DNA of 64,000 nucleotides from Pseudomonas oryzihabitans NBRC 102199 (GCF_000730625.1 NZ_BBIT01000020.1:62001-126000), one strand, 5' to 3'; counted from the stretch's first letter, positions 27,034 to 38,752 are shown. Translations and numbers: made by a program. The notes: generated from the sequence alone by a model not told the origin.

Positions 27034-28018
27034 CGAGTGGAAGGAAGACAGCGGACGTACGCGTCCGGCGGACGACAAGACCTGGGCCCTGATCGAGAAG
27101 ACCATGCTCGCCAGCGTGCGCGAGCAGCGGCGGGCGCGGCGCTGGGGCATCTTTTTCAAGCTGCTGACCTTCGCCTACCTGATCGTCATGCTGGTGCTGT
27201 TCACGCCCCTGCTGTCGCTGGGCAAGAAGGGTGGGGTGACCGAGTCCGGCGCCCATACCGCGCTCATCGAACTCAAGGGCGTGATCGCCGACGACGAGAA
27301 GGCCAGTGCCGACAATGTGGTCACGGCCCTGCGCAAGGCCTTCGACGACAGCAACACCCGTGGCGTGGTGCTGCGCATCAACAGTCCGGGCGGCAGTCCG
27401 GTGCAATCCGGCTACATCTATGACGAGATCAAGCGCCTGCGCGGTCTGCATCCGGATATCAAGCTGTATGCGGTGATCACCGACCTGGGGGCCTCCGGCG
27501 CCTACTATGTGGCCAGCGCGGCCGACGCCATCTATGCCGACAAGGCCAGTCTGGTCGGCTCCATCGGCGTGACGGCGGCTTCCTTCGGTTTCGTCGGCAC
27601 CATGGAAAAGCTGGGTGTGGAGCGCCGGGTCTACACCTCGGGCGAACACAAGGCCTTCCTCGATCCCTTCCAGCCGCAAAAGCCGGAAGAGACCCGATTC
27701 TGGCAGCAGGTGCTGGATACCACCCATCAGCAGTTCATCGACAGCGTCAAGAAGGGGCGTGGCGACCGGCTCAAGGTCGAGGGTCATCCGGAGCTGTTCT
27801 CCGGGCTGGTCTGGTCCGGCGAGCAGGCGCTGTCCCTGGGGCTGATCGATGGCCTCGGCAGCGCCAGCTATGTGGCGCGCGATGTGGTCAAGGAAGAGCG
27901 CCTGGTCGACTACACCCAGGAAGACTCGCCCTTCGACCGTTTCGCTAAGCGCCTGGGCGCCAGTGTCGCCGAGCGCCTGGCGCTCTACATGGGCTGGCAG
28001 GGTCCGGCGTTGCGCTAG
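27026..28018 (+). CDS. sppA: Signal peptide peptidase SppA (S49 family, short form)
   Basis: 330 residues from the ATG at 27026; the longer upstream frame lacks family sequence. A cytoplasmic N-terminal stretch precedes one membrane helix (about 51-72, FFKLLTFAYLIVMLVLFTPLL), followed by a peptidase domain with the nucleophile serine in DLGASGAYYVASAAD and the lysine general base in YADKASLVGSIGVTA. It degrades cleaved signal peptides in the membrane. Last gene of the rluC operon. Confidence 0.92.
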   Translation: MADEWKEDSGRTRPADDKTWALIEKTMLASVREQRRARRWGIFFKLLTFAYLIVMLVLFTPLLSLGKKGGVTESGAHTALIELKGVIADDEKASADNVVTALRKAFDDSNTRGVVLRINSPGGSPVQSGYIYDEIKRLRGLHPDIKLYAVITDLGASGAYYVASAADAIYADKASLVGSIGVTAASFGFVGTMEKLGVERRVYTSGEHKAFLDPFQPQKPEETRFWQQVLDTTHQQFIDSVKKGRGDRLKVEGHPELFSGLVWSGEQALSLGLIDGLGSASYVARDVVKEERLVDYTQEDSPFDRFAKRLGASVAERLALYMGWQGPALR

Positions 28019-28036
28019 GGCGACAGCCTGCAGGTC

Positions 28037-28615
28037 TCAAGGGACCTGCAGGCCAGCCTCCCGCAGCAGTGCGGCGAGGCGGATGAGGGGGAGGCCGATC
28101 AGGCTGGTCGGGTCGTCCCCCTGCATGGCCTCGAACAAGGCGATGCCCAGGCCCTCGGCCTTGAAGCTGCCGGCGCAATCGTAGGGCTGTTCCGCCAGCA
28201 GGTAGCGGTCGATGGTCGCAGCCTCGAGCGGGCGAAAGCGCACCTGGAAATCCACCACCTCGCTGCGGCACTCCCCGGTGCGGCTGTCCAGCACGGCCAG
28301 TCCGGTATGGAACACCAGGGTGCGACCGCTGGCCCGGGCCAGTTGCTGCCGGGCTCGCTCATGGGTCAGGGGCTTGCCGAGAATCTCGCCGTCGATGGCG
28401 GTCGCCTGGTCCGAGCCGATGATCAGGGTCGGCTCCGGCTGGTCGGCCAGGGCAGCGGCCTTGGCCCGGGCCAGGCGCTCCACCAGCGCCCTCGGGCTCT
28501 CGCCGGGCCACGGCGTTTCGTCGATGTCCGGCGATTGATGAGCGAAGGGCAGCTGGAGTCTTTCCAGCAATTGGCGGCGGTAAGGCGAGCTGGAAGCGAG
28601 TAGAATGAGAGGCAT
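28037..28615 (-). CDS. yceF: Maf-like nucleotide pyrophosphatase (YceF type)
   Basis: 192 residues, with the Maf opening PLILLASSSPYRRQLLERL and conserved segments DIDETPWPGESP, LIIGSDQ and YDCAGSFKAEGLGIALF. The latter place it in the YceF subgroup, which hydrolyses 7-methyl-GTP, rather than the dTTP/UTP group. Divergent from yceD, as in many gamma-proteobacteria, with the yceD promoter between them. Confidence 0.92.
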   Translation of the reverse strand: MPLILLASSSPYRRQLLERLQLPFAHQSPDIDETPWPGESPRALVERLARAKAAALADQPEPTLIIGSDQATAIDGEILGKPLTHERARQQLARASGRTLVFHTGLAVLDSRTGECRSEVVDFQVRFRPLEAATIDRYLLAEQPYDCAGSFKAEGLGIALFEAMQGDDPTSLIGLPLIRLAALLREAGLQVP

Positions 28616-28677
28616 CAGTTTGTTCTCGGGCGAGATCGACCAGAGGTCGGTCGGAGTCGCTTCGGGGTTAATTTCCT

Positions 28678-28705
28678 TTGACAGCCGTAAGGCCGTCCCT
28701 ATAAT
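28678..28705 (+). promoter_or_regulatory. Consensus sigma-70 promoter for yceD-rpmF-plsX
   Basis: -35 TTGACA (28678-28683), 16-bp spacer and -10 TATAAT (28700-28705), both hexamers matching consensus exactly. The expected start site, 28711-28713, is only 2-4 bases before the yceD ATG at 28715. Confidence 0.85.
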
Positions 28706-28714
28706 GGCGCGCTT

Positions 28715-29242
28715 ATGTTGAATGGGCCAATTCCACCTCAGGTCGATCCTCGCAAATTGGCGGATCGCGGCGTAACCCTAAAGGGTGAGCTGCCTCTCGC
28801 GAACATGCGGCGTGTCGGCGAGCAGCTCGTGAAGTCCGAAGGCGCGGTAGCCGTCGTCCTCGACTTCGGGCGTGATCAACAGCGGCAGTTCGTCATCCAC
28901 GGTGTCCTCGATACCGCGGTCGAGATGATCTGCCAGCGTTGTCTGGAGCCGGCAGTGCTTCCCATCCACAGCGAATTCGATTTCGCCGTGCTCTGGGAGG
29001 GGCAGTCGGCCGATGCCTTGCCACAGGGTTACGATGCCCTGGAGGTTGGCGAAGATCCGCTGGATCTGCATAGCCTGATCGAAGAAGAGCTGTTGCTCGC
29101 TCTGCCGATCATCCCTGTGCATCCGGAAGGGGATTGCCAGCATCCGGAAGGTTTCGAGGCGCCCGAAGAGCCGGCGGACGAGGAAAAGCGACCCAACCCG
29201 TTCAGTGTACTTGCGCAGTTGAAGCGTGACCCAAACGTTTAG
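28715..29242 (+). CDS. yceD: YceD (DUF177) protein
   Basis: 175 residues. Contains the DUF177 core with MICQRCLEPAVLPIHSEF and the tail EKRPNPFSVLAQLKRDPNV shared with YceD proteins, which are linked to 23S rRNA/large-subunit maturation and always precede rpmF. The ATG has no Shine-Dalgarno sequence, and a consensus promoter places the transcript start 2-4 nt before it, so the mRNA should be almost leaderless. The next in-frame ATG (28805) would remove the conserved N-terminus. rpmF follows 10 bp downstream. Confidence 0.93.
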   Translation: MLNGPIPPQVDPRKLADRGVTLKGELPLANMRRVGEQLVKSEGAVAVVLDFGRDQQRQFVIHGVLDTAVEMICQRCLEPAVLPIHSEFDFAVLWEGQSADALPQGYDALEVGEDPLDLHSLIEEELLLALPIIPVHPEGDCQHPEGFEAPEEPADEEKRPNPFSVLAQLKRDPNV

Positions 29243-29252
29243 GAGTTAAATC

Positions 29253-29435
29253 ATGGCTGTTCAGCAGAACAAAAAATCCCGTTCCGCTCGCGACATGCGT
29301 CGTTCGCACGACGCCCTCGAAGCGAACGCTCTGTCCGTGGAAAAGAGCACCGGTGAAGTTCACCTGCGCCACCACGTGTCGCCCGACGGTTTCTACCGCG
29401 GTCGCAAAGTGATCGACAAGGGTTCCGACGAGTAA
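29253..29435 (+). CDS. rpmF: 50S ribosomal protein L32
   Basis: 60 residues, beginning [21 protein letters not shown] after the Met, the standard L32 sequence and length. It has a good ribosome-binding site (AGGAG, about 7 nt before ATG). Its stop codon TAA (29433-29435) is in the same reading frame as the downstream plsX sequence. Confidence 0.97.
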   Translation: MAVQQNKKSRSARDMRRSHDALEANALSVEKSTGEVHLRHHVSPDGFYRGRKVIDKGSDE

Positions 29436-29468
29436 TCCTCGATCGAAATCGTCATCGCGATCGATGCA

Positions 29469-30431
29469 ATGGGCGGGGACTTCGGTCCCCGCTGCATTGT
29501 TCCTGCTTCATTAGACGCTCTCGAGCGTTTCCCCGCCCTACATCTTCTCCTCTGTGGTCAGCGCGACGCCCTGTCGGCCTGGTCACCGCCTGCCTCCCTC
29601 GCCAATCGCCTGCAGTTCGACTACGTCGATGCCCTTGTCGGGCCCGATGAACGCCCCGCTGCCGTGGTGCGGAGTCGTACCCGGACGTCCATGCATGCTG
29701 CGCTCGACGCGGTCCGGCAGGGGCGTGCCCAGGGCTGCCTGAGCGCCGGCAATACCGGGGCCTGGATGGCGCTCGCGCGACAGCTGCTGGGGACGCTGCC
29801 GGACATCGATCGCCCCGCGATGATGTCGGCGTTGCCTGGACGGGGAGAGCACCAGACGCTGCTGCTCGATCTCGGCGCCAATCTCGACAGCTCTGCCGAA
29901 CAGCTGGTGCAATTCGCCTATCTGGGGGCGGGTGCGGCCCAGGCGCGTGGCCTGGTGCGGCCAAGGGTCGCGCTACTCAATGTCGGGCGCGAACCGGGCA
30001 AGGGCACGCCGGTGATCCAGGAGGCGGCACGGCGCCTCGCCCAGAGTCAGGCCTTCGACTTCATCGGCTTCGTCGAGGGCAGCGATCTCTATGCCGCCGT
30101 CGCGGACGTGGTGGTCTGCGATGGCTTCACCGGCAATGCGGTGCTCAAGTCCGGCGAGGCGCTGCTGCGCCTGCTGGTCGAGCGCAGCGGCACGGCCTCC
30201 TGGCTCGAGCGTCAGTTGCTGCAGCGCTGGCTGGCCCGGCGTTTCCGCCACTGGGATCCGGAGCTGCGCAACGGCGCGAGCTTTCTCGGCCTGAATGCGG
30301 TGGTGGTGAAAAGCCATGGCGCGGCAGGCGAAGTCGGTCTCGTTCAGGCCATCGAGCGCGCCCTGCGCGACGTGGAGACTGATCTCCCCGGGCGGATCCG
30401 GTTAAACTTGGCGGCTCTGAAAGCGGTGTGA
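29469..30431 (+). CDS. plsX: Phosphate acyltransferase PlsX (start uncertain; probably non-AUG upstream)
   Basis: From the first ATG the product is 320 residues, beginning MGGDFGPRCIVPASL. However, the preceding codons (29442-29468) read IEIVIAIDA, which is the conserved first beta-strand of PlsX (..IIAIDAMGGDFGP in relatives). No ATG, GTG, TTG or CTG exists between the rpmF stop (29433-29435, same frame) and 29469, so the true start is probably an ATC near 29442, or reinitiation after rpmF. Other PlsX motifs (CLSAGNTGA, DLGAN, VCDGFTGNAVLKSGEAL) are present. PlsX makes acyl-phosphate from acyl-ACP for phospholipid synthesis. Confidence 0.9.
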   Translation: MGGDFGPRCIVPASLDALERFPALHLLLCGQRDALSAWSPPASLANRLQFDYVDALVGPDERPAAVVRSRTRTSMHAALDAVRQGRAQGCLSAGNTGAWMALARQLLGTLPDIDRPAMMSALPGRGEHQTLLLDLGANLDSSAEQLVQFAYLGAGAAQARGLVRPRVALLNVGREPGKGTPVIQEAARRLAQSQAFDFIGFVEGSDLYAAVADVVVCDGFTGNAVLKSGEALLRLLVERSGTASWLERQLLQRWLARRFRHWDPELRNGASFLGLNAVVVKSHGAAGEVGLVQAIERALRDVETDLPGRIRLNLAALKAV

Positions 30432-30513
30432 CCGACCGGTCGACACCGACATCTCAGTCTGTCAGTGGCGGAACCGCGGTTTCGCCAGCAATGGACCTAC
30501 AAGAGACCTGCCT

Positions 30514-31449
30514 ATGTCTGCCTCTCTCGCTTTCGTCTTTCCCGGTCAGGGCTCCCAGGCCCTGGGCATGCTGGGTGAGCTGGCCACGCACCACGCACTG
30601 ATCGGCGAAACCTTCGCCGAGGCCTCCGCCGTCCTCGGCTACGACCTCTGGGCGCTGACCCAGCAGGGCCCGCAGGAGTCGCTCAACCAGACCGACCGTA
30701 CCCAGCCCGCCATCCTGACCGCCTCCATCGCGCTGTGGCGTCTGTGGCTGGCCGAGGGCGGCGCCAAGCCGGCCTATGTCGCCGGGCACAGCCTGGGCGA
30801 ATACTCGGCACTGGTCGCCGCGGGCAGCCTGCCGTTCGCCGAGGCGGTACGCCTGGTGGCGCGCCGGGGTGAGCTGATGCAGCAGGCGGTGCCGGCCGGG
30901 CAGGGCGGCATGGCCGCCATCCTCGGTCTGGAAGACGCCCAGGTGCTGGCCGCCTGTGCCGAAGCCGCTCAGGGCGAGGTCGTCAGCGCAGTCAACTTCA
31001 ATGCTCCCGGTCAGGTAGTGATCGCCGGTGCCGCCGCGGCGGTGGAGCGCGCCATCGAGGCCTGCAAGGCCTTGGGCGCCAAGCGCGCCGTGGCCCTGCC
31101 GGTCAGCGTGCCCTCCCACTGCGAACTGATGCGCCCGGCGGCCGAGCGCTTCGCCGAGGACGTGCGTGGCTGCACTTGGAGCCAGCCGCAGATTCCGGTG
31201 GTGCAGAACGTCAATGCCGGCGTCAACACCGACCTGGACAGTCTCCAGCAGGATCTGCTGGCCCAGCTGTACAGCCCGGTGCGCTGGGTCGAATCCGTGC
31301 AGTACTTGGCGGCCCAGGGCGTCACCCACCTGGTGGAGTGCGGCCCCGGCAAGGTGCTGGCCGGTCTGAACAAGAGATGCGTCAAGGGCGTGGAAACGCT
31401 GGCCCTGGACACCCCCGACGCCTTCGCCGCCGCTCGCGCGGCTTTTTGA
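30514..31449 (+). CDS. fabD: Malonyl-CoA:ACP transacylase
   Basis: 311 residues. The nucleophile serine is in GHSLGEYSALVAAG, the N-terminal motif is VFPGQGSQ, and the catalytic histidine is in VSVPSHCELM. It loads malonyl groups on ACP for chain elongation. It starts 82 bp after plsX and precedes fabG by 15 bp, in the usual fab cluster order (fabH is absent here). Confidence 0.96.
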   Translation: MSASLAFVFPGQGSQALGMLGELATHHALIGETFAEASAVLGYDLWALTQQGPQESLNQTDRTQPAILTASIALWRLWLAEGGAKPAYVAGHSLGEYSALVAAGSLPFAEAVRLVARRGELMQQAVPAGQGGMAAILGLEDAQVLAACAEAAQGEVVSAVNFNAPGQVVIAGAAAAVERAIEACKALGAKRAVALPVSVPSHCELMRPAAERFAEDVRGCTWSQPQIPVVQNVNAGVNTDLDSLQQDLLAQLYSPVRWVESVQYLAAQGVTHLVECGPGKVLAGLNKRCVKGVETLALDTPDAFAAARAAF

Positions 31450-31464
31450 ATCGAGGAAAACGAG

Positions 31465-32208
31465 ATGAGTCTGCAAGGTAAGGTCGCCCTGGTCACGGGC
31501 GCTACCCGTGGTATCGGTCAAGCCATCGCCCTGGAACTGGGTCGGCTGGGCGCCACCGTGATCGGCACCGCGACCAGCGAGGCGGGCGCCCAGCGCATCG
31601 CCGAGTCGCTCAAGGCCAACGGCATCGAAGGCACCGGCCTGGTGCTCAACGTGTCCGACAACGCCTCCGTCGCGGCCGCCCTCGAGCAGGTCCAGACCCA
31701 GTTCGGCGCCCCGTCCATCCTGGTCAACAACGCCGGCATCACCCGCGACAACCTGATGCTGCGGATGAAGGACGATGAGTGGTTCGACGTGATCGATACC
31801 AACCTCAACAGCCTGTTCCGCCTGTCCAAGGCCGTGCTCAAGGGCATGACCAAGGGCCGCTGGGGTCGCATCGTCAGCATCGGCTCGGTGGTGGGTGCCA
31901 TGGGCAACGCCGGCCAGGCCAACTATGCCGCCGCCAAGGCCGGTCTCGAGGGCTTCACCCGGGCACTGGCCCGCGAGGTGGGTTCGCGCAACATCACCGT
32001 CAACGCCGTGGCTCCGGGTTTCATCGACACCGACATGACCCGTGAACTGCCGGAAGCCCAGCGCACCGCGCTGCTGACCCAGATCCCGGCCGGTCGCCTC
32101 GGCCAGGCCGATGAGATCGCCAAGGTGGTCGGCTTCCTGGCGGGCGAGGGCGCGGCCTATGTGACCGGCGCCACGATCCCCGTCAACGGCGGAATGTACA
32201 TGAGCTGA
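31465..32208 (+). CDS. fabG: 3-oxoacyl-[ACP] reductase
   Basis: 247 residues of the short-chain dehydrogenase family. The cofactor motif is VTGATRGIGQAIALELG, the active site has Ser in IVSIGSVVG and YxxxK in NYAAAKAGLEGF, and the ending GATIPVNGGMYMS is typical of FabG. It reduces beta-ketoacyl-ACP with NADPH. Lies 15 bp after fabD; acpP follows after a 167-bp gap holding its own promoter. Confidence 0.96.
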   Translation: MSLQGKVALVTGATRGIGQAIALELGRLGATVIGTATSEAGAQRIAESLKANGIEGTGLVLNVSDNASVAAALEQVQTQFGAPSILVNNAGITRDNLMLRMKDDEWFDVIDTNLNSLFRLSKAVLKGMTKGRWGRIVSIGSVVGAMGNAGQANYAAAKAGLEGFTRALAREVGSRNITVNAVAPGFIDTDMTRELPEAQRTALLTQIPAGRLGQADEIAKVVGFLAGEGAAYVTGATIPVNGGMYMS

Positions 32209-32296
32209 CCGGCGTTACCCCCGCGCGGCTATTGCGCTAAGCTGGTAAACTGTCGGACCAGCAATGGCCGCGCATACGTCTTGATGTCGCGTCAGC

Positions 32297-32324
32297 TTGA
32301 AATACGGAAATCCCTTTCTATACA
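32297..32324 (+). promoter_or_regulatory. Candidate acpP promoter
   Basis: -35 TTGAAA (32297-32302), 16-bp spacer and -10 TATACA (32319-32324), about 50 bp before the acpP ATG. A separate promoter fits the need for very high acyl carrier protein levels. Confidence 0.55.
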
Positions 32325-32375
32325 CTTACGCGCAATCCGTTGTGCGGATTTTTCCTTTAGGAGTGAGAACACGGT

Positions 32376-32612
32376 ATGAGCACCATCGAAGAACGCGTTA
32401 AGAAGATCGTCGCTGAGCAGCTCGGCGTGAAGGAAGAGGAAGTTACCAACAGCGCTTCCTTCGTCGAGGATCTGGGCGCCGACTCCCTTGACACCGTCGA
32501 ACTGGTGATGGCTCTGGAAGAGGAATTCGAGACCGAAATCCCGGACGAGCAGGCTGAGAAGATCACCACCGTCCAGGAAGCTATCGACTACATCGTTGCT
32601 CACCAGCAATAA
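32376..32612 (+). CDS. acpP: Acyl carrier protein
   Basis: 78 residues, the standard length, with the phosphopantetheine serine S37 in the motif [18 protein letters not shown]. Strongly acidic. Good ribosome-binding site (TTTAGGAGTGAG). It carries growing acyl chains for the Fab enzymes encoded on both sides. A hairpin terminator follows. Confidence 0.98.
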   Translation: MSTIEERVKKIVAEQLGVKEEEVTNSASFVEDLGADSLDTVELVMALEEEFETEIPDEQAEKITTVQEAIDYIVAHQQ

Positions 32613-32636
32613 GTAGTCGCCAGTTTCGGACACAAG

Positions 32637-32669
32637 AAGCCGCACGTCCTGTAGGGCGTGCGGCTTTTC
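32637..32669 (+). terminator. Terminator after acpP
   Basis: AAGCCGCACG-loop-CGTGCGGCTT followed by TTCTTT, 25 bp after the acpP stop. It would separate abundant acpP mRNA from fabF, possibly with partial read-through. Confidence 0.82.
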
Positions 32670-32749
32670 TTTAGGTCCAAGGTCAAGATCGATGGAATCG
32701 GCTTTTTTTAAGAGGGGTGGCCGCCCCGGAAGGACAAGAGGAGTTGGGT

Positions 32750-33994
32750 GTGTCGCGTAGACGTGTCGTGATCACGGGTATGGGCATGGTATCGCCGCTT
32801 GGTGCCGATGTGGCGAGCAGCTGGGAAGGCATCCTGGCCGGTCGCAGCGGTATCGCGCCGATCGAGCATATGGACGTCTCTGCCTTCAGCACGCGGATCG
32901 GCGGATCGGTCAAGGGATTCGACGTGGAGCAGTACCTGTCCGCGAAGGAAGCCCGCAAGCTGGATCTGTTCATCCAATACGGTCTCGCTGCCAGCTTCCA
33001 GGCCATGCGTGACAGCGGTCTCGAGATCAACGATGGCAATCGCGAGCGCGTGGGTGTCGCCATGGGTTCCGGCATCGGTGGACTGACCAATATCGAGGCG
33101 AATTGCCAGTCGCTGCTCGCCCAGGGTCCACGCCGTATTTCTCCCTTTTTCGTACCGGGCTCCATCATCAATATGGTGTCCGGCTTCCTGTCGATCCATC
33201 TGGGTCTGCAGGGTCCCAACTATGCCATCGCCACCGCCTGTACCACGGCGACGCACTGCATCGGCATGGCGGCGCGCAACATCGCCTACGGTGAGGCCGA
33301 TGCCATGGTCGCCGGCGGTTCGGAGATGGCGACCTCGGGTCTGGGTCTGGGCGGCTTCGGCGCGGCGCGTGCCCTGTCGACCCGCAATGACGATCCGACC
33401 CGTGCCAGCCGTCCCTGGGATCGCGACCGTGACGGCTTCGTGCTGTCCGATGGCGCCGGCGCCCTGGTGCTGGAAGAGTACGAGCACGCCAAGGCGCGGG
33501 GCGCCCGCATCTATGCCGAGCTGATCGGTTTCGGCATGAGCGCGGACGCCTTCCACATGACCGCCCCGCCGGAAGACGGCGCCGGTGCCGCGCGCTGCAT
33601 GAAGGCGACCCTCAAGGACGCCGGTATCGCGCCGGAAGCGGTCGATTACGTCAATGCCCATGGCACCTCCACGCCGGCCGGCGACCTGGCTGAAGTGGCG
33701 GCCCTGAAGCAGGTGTTCGGCGAGCAGGCCAAGCGCCTGAGCGTGAGTTCGACCAAGTCCATGACCGGTCACCTGCTGGGTGCCGCCGGCGCGGTGGAGG
33801 CCATCTTCACGGTGCTCGCCCTGCGCGATCAGGTGGCGCCGCCCACCATCAATCTGGACAATCCCAGCGACGGCTGCGATCTGGACTTCGTGCCCCACGA
33901 GGCGCGGCAGCGGCCCATCGAAGTGGCCCTGTCCAACTCGTTCGGCTTTGGTGGCACCAACGGCAGTCTGGTGTTCCGGCGCTTCGACGCTTGA
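32750..33994 (+). CDS. fabF: 3-oxoacyl-[ACP] synthase II
   Basis: 414 residues from the GTG at 32750, preceded by AGAGGAG; this start gives the family N-terminus [11 protein letters not shown]. Catalytic triad: C164 ([12 protein letters not shown]), His in [11 protein letters not shown] and His in [14 protein letters not shown]. It condenses malonyl-ACP with long acyl-ACPs. Its stop overlaps the pabC TTG start (TTGA). Confidence 0.96.
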   Translation: MSRRRVVITGMGMVSPLGADVASSWEGILAGRSGIAPIEHMDVSAFSTRIGGSVKGFDVEQYLSAKEARKLDLFIQYGLAASFQAMRDSGLEINDGNRERVGVAMGSGIGGLTNIEANCQSLLAQGPRRISPFFVPGSIINMVSGFLSIHLGLQGPNYAIATACTTATHCIGMAARNIAYGEADAMVAGGSEMATSGLGLGGFGAARALSTRNDDPTRASRPWDRDRDGFVLSDGAGALVLEEYEHAKARGARIYAELIGFGMSADAFHMTAPPEDGAGAARCMKATLKDAGIAPEAVDYVNAHGTSTPAGDLAEVAALKQVFGEQAKRLSVSSTKSMTGHLLGAAGAVEAIFTVLALRDQVAPPTINLDNPSDGCDLDFVPHEARQRPIEVALSNSFGFGGTNGSLVFRRFDA

Positions 33995-34806
33995 TCCAGG
34001 ACTGGCTCAATGGCCAACCGCTGGATCCCGGTCTGCAACGCGACCGGGGTCTGGCCTATGGCGATGGGCTGTTCGAGACCATCGCGGTTCGCCGGGGCCA
34101 GCCACGTCTGTTGGACCGTCATCTACAGCGGCTGGCCACCGGTTGCCAGCGACTGCGCCTTCCCTGCGATGTCGCTCAGCTGGACGCGGAGATCCGCGCC
34201 TATGCGGCGCTGCTGGGGGAGGGCGTCGCCAAGCTGCTGCTCACCCGTGGTGACGGCCTGCGCGGGTATGCCCCGCCAGCCGAGCCCGAGGTGCGGCGCC
34301 TGTTGCTGGGCTCTCCCGTCCCGGCCTATCCGGCGGCCCATGCCATCGAGGGCATCGACCTCTATCCCTGCACCACCCGCCTGGCCCGTCAGCCGTTGCT
34401 GGCCGGACTCAAGCACCTGAATCGACTCGAGCAGGTCCTGGCGCGGGGGGAGTGGAATGACCCCCGCTATGCCGAAGGCCTGATGCTGGATCAGGACGGC
34501 AGGCCGATCGAGGGCGTGTTCAGCAATCTGTTCCTGGTCCGCGCCGGGCGGCTGCTGACCCCCGCGCTGGAGGGCTGTGGCGTGGCCGGCGTGCTGCGCG
34601 GTCTGCTGCTCGATGTCGCTGCCCGAGAAGGCATCCAGACCGAGGTCCTGCCGCTGACGCTGGACGATCTGCTGGCGGCCGACGAAGTTTTCATCTGCAA
34701 CAGCCAGTACGGTATCTGGCCCGTGCGCCGGTACGCAGCCGCGAACTGGTCCGTGGGGCCGGTGACCCGTAAACTGCAAGGTTCGATAAACGAGATTCTG
34801 GAATAG
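33991..34806 (+). CDS. pabC: 4-amino-4-deoxychorismate lyase
   Basis: 271 residues. The start is a TTG overlapping the fabF stop by 4 bp; it alone keeps the conserved IQDWLNGQ...[13 protein letters not shown]-terminus. Fold-type IV PLP enzyme with the segment [21 protein letters not shown], which in this family carries the cofactor lysine, and the late [13 protein letters not shown]. It releases pyruvate to make p-aminobenzoate for folate. The order fabF-pabC-mltG-tmk-holB is that of E. coli. Confidence 0.94.
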   Translation: MIQDWLNGQPLDPGLQRDRGLAYGDGLFETIAVRRGQPRLLDRHLQRLATGCQRLRLPCDVAQLDAEIRAYAALLGEGVAKLLLTRGDGLRGYAPPAEPEVRRLLLGSPVPAYPAAHAIEGIDLYPCTTRLARQPLLAGLKHLNRLEQVLARGEWNDPRYAEGLMLDQDGRPIEGVFSNLFLVRAGRLLTPALEGCGVAGVLRGLLLDVAAREGIQTEVLPLTLDDLLAADEVFICNSQYGIWPVRRYAAANWSVGPVTRKLQGSINEILE

Positions 34807-34809
34807 CCG

Positions 34810-37479
<2,670 letters not shown>

Positions 37480-37518
37480 CGATCCGCGCGTCCGTCTTGT
37501 CTGTGTCGAGAGAATCTC

Positions 37519-37875
37519 ATGAGTTTGCCGCAGAACCTGGGCCCCCGTAATGGCATCCTGTCCCTCACCATCAAGGACAAGTCGGTGCTCTACGCCGCCT
37601 ACATGCCCTTCATCCGCAACGGTGGCCTGTTCATCCCGACCGGCAAGACCTACAAGCTCGGCGACGAGGTCTTCATGTTGCTCAACCTGATGGACGAGCC
37701 GGACAAGATCCCGGTCGCCGGCAAGGTGGTCTGGATCACGCCCAAGGGCGCCCAGGGCAACAGAGCCGCCGGGGTCGGCGTGCAGTTCAACGAAGGCGAC
37801 AACACCGCGCGCAACAAGATCGAAACCTATCTGGCCGGCTCGCTGAAGTCGGACCGTCCCACCCATACCATGTGA
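37519..37875 (+). CDS. pilZ: Type IV pilus assembly protein PilZ
   Basis: 118 residues. A PilZ-fold protein of the short class (SLTIKDKSVLYAAYMPFIRNG...VWITPKG). It has no RxxxR or (D/N)xSxxG c-di-GMP motif, as expected for PilZ itself, which works in type IV pilus biogenesis rather than as a c-di-GMP receptor. It lies between holB and tatD, its standard place in Pseudomonas. Confidence 0.92.
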   Translation: MSLPQNLGPRNGILSLTIKDKSVLYAAYMPFIRNGGLFIPTGKTYKLGDEVFMLLNLMDEPDKIPVAGKVVWITPKGAQGNRAAGVGVQFNEGDNTARNKIETYLAGSLKSDRPTHTM

Positions 37876-37931
37876 CGCCTGCGCCGTCCCGCTCGGGGCG
37901 GGGCGTCGCTGCTGATTCAAGGCTATTTCCC

Positions 37932-38714
37932 GTGCACTTCGTCGACTCCCACTGTCACCTGGATCGACTCGATCTTTCCCTTCATGACGGCTCCCTGGAT
38001 GCAGCGCTCGATGCCGCGCGCGCCCGGGGTGTCAGCCAGTTCCTCTGCATCGGCGTCGATGCCGGCAATGCCCCCACGGTGCAGGCCCTGGCCGAACGCT
38101 ATGCCGACGTCCACTGCGCCGTGGGCATCCATCCGCTGGATGCCGCCCAGGGCAGCGCCATCGATCTCGACTGGCTGCTGGCGCGGCTGGCCCATCCGCG
38201 CGTCGCCGCCATCGGCGAGACCGGCCTCGACTATCACTACCAGCCCGACACCGCCGAGATCCAGCAGCGCTCCTTCGCCCTGCACCTCAAGGCGGCTCGG
38301 CGCACGGGGCTGCCGCTGGTGATCCACACCCGCGAGGCGCGCGCCGATACCCTGGCCATGCTGGGGGCCGCCGACCTGCCGGGCGCCGGGGTGCTGCACT
38401 GCTTCACCGAGGACTGGGCAACGGCCAAGGCGGCGCTGGACCTGGGCTTCTACATCTCCTTTTCCGGCATCCTGACCTTTCGCAATGCCGCCGATCTGCG
38501 CGACGTCGCGTGCCAGGTACCGGCCGATCGCCTGCTGGTGGAAACCGATTCGCCCTATCTGGCGCCGGTGCCCCACCGCGGCAAGGCCAACCTGCCGCAA
38601 TTCGTGGTCGAGGTCGCCCAGTGCCTGGCCGACGTGCGCGGGGTGACCCTGGAAACCCTCGCCGAGCAGACCACCGCCAACTTTCGCCGGCTGTTTCCCC
38701 GCGCCACCCTGTAG
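37932..38714 (+). CDS. TatD-family metal-dependent hydrolase (YcfH-like)
   Basis: 260 residues from the GTG at 37932 preceded by CAAGG; it restores the family start VHFVDSHCHLDRLD. Metal ligands are in DSHCHLD, IGETGLDYHY, LVIHTREA and LHCFTED, with the late LLVETDSPYLAPVPHRGK. A DNase or deacylase-type TIM-barrel hydrolase. It ends the yceD-to-tatD run; the hairpin just downstream is not oriented to terminate it. Confidence 0.93.
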   Translation: MHFVDSHCHLDRLDLSLHDGSLDAALDAARARGVSQFLCIGVDAGNAPTVQALAERYADVHCAVGIHPLDAAQGSAIDLDWLLARLAHPRVAAIGETGLDYHYQPDTAEIQQRSFALHLKAARRTGLPLVIHTREARADTLAMLGAADLPGAGVLHCFTEDWATAKAALDLGFYISFSGILTFRNAADLRDVACQVPADRLLVETDSPYLAPVPHRGKANLPQFVVEVAQCLADVRGVTLETLAEQTTANFRRLFPRATL

Positions 38715-38752
38715 GCAAAAAAATGGCCCGGGTATCCTGGGATACCCGGGCC
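38715..38752 (-). terminator. Minus-strand rho-independent terminator
   Basis: A perfect 13-bp stem (GGCCCGGGTATCC / GGATACCCGGGCC) with a 2-nt gap spans 38725-38752. The A tract lies on its left side, so only minus-strand RNA gets the terminal U run. It is therefore the likely end of the aminotransferase transcript, or of an unseen small RNA from 38753-38935. Confidence 0.8.

Noticed and set aside
38725-38752. Terminator for the upstream tatD-family gene
   Set aside because: On the plus strand the hairpin is followed by GGACCAGC with no T run; the T run exists only on the minus strand.
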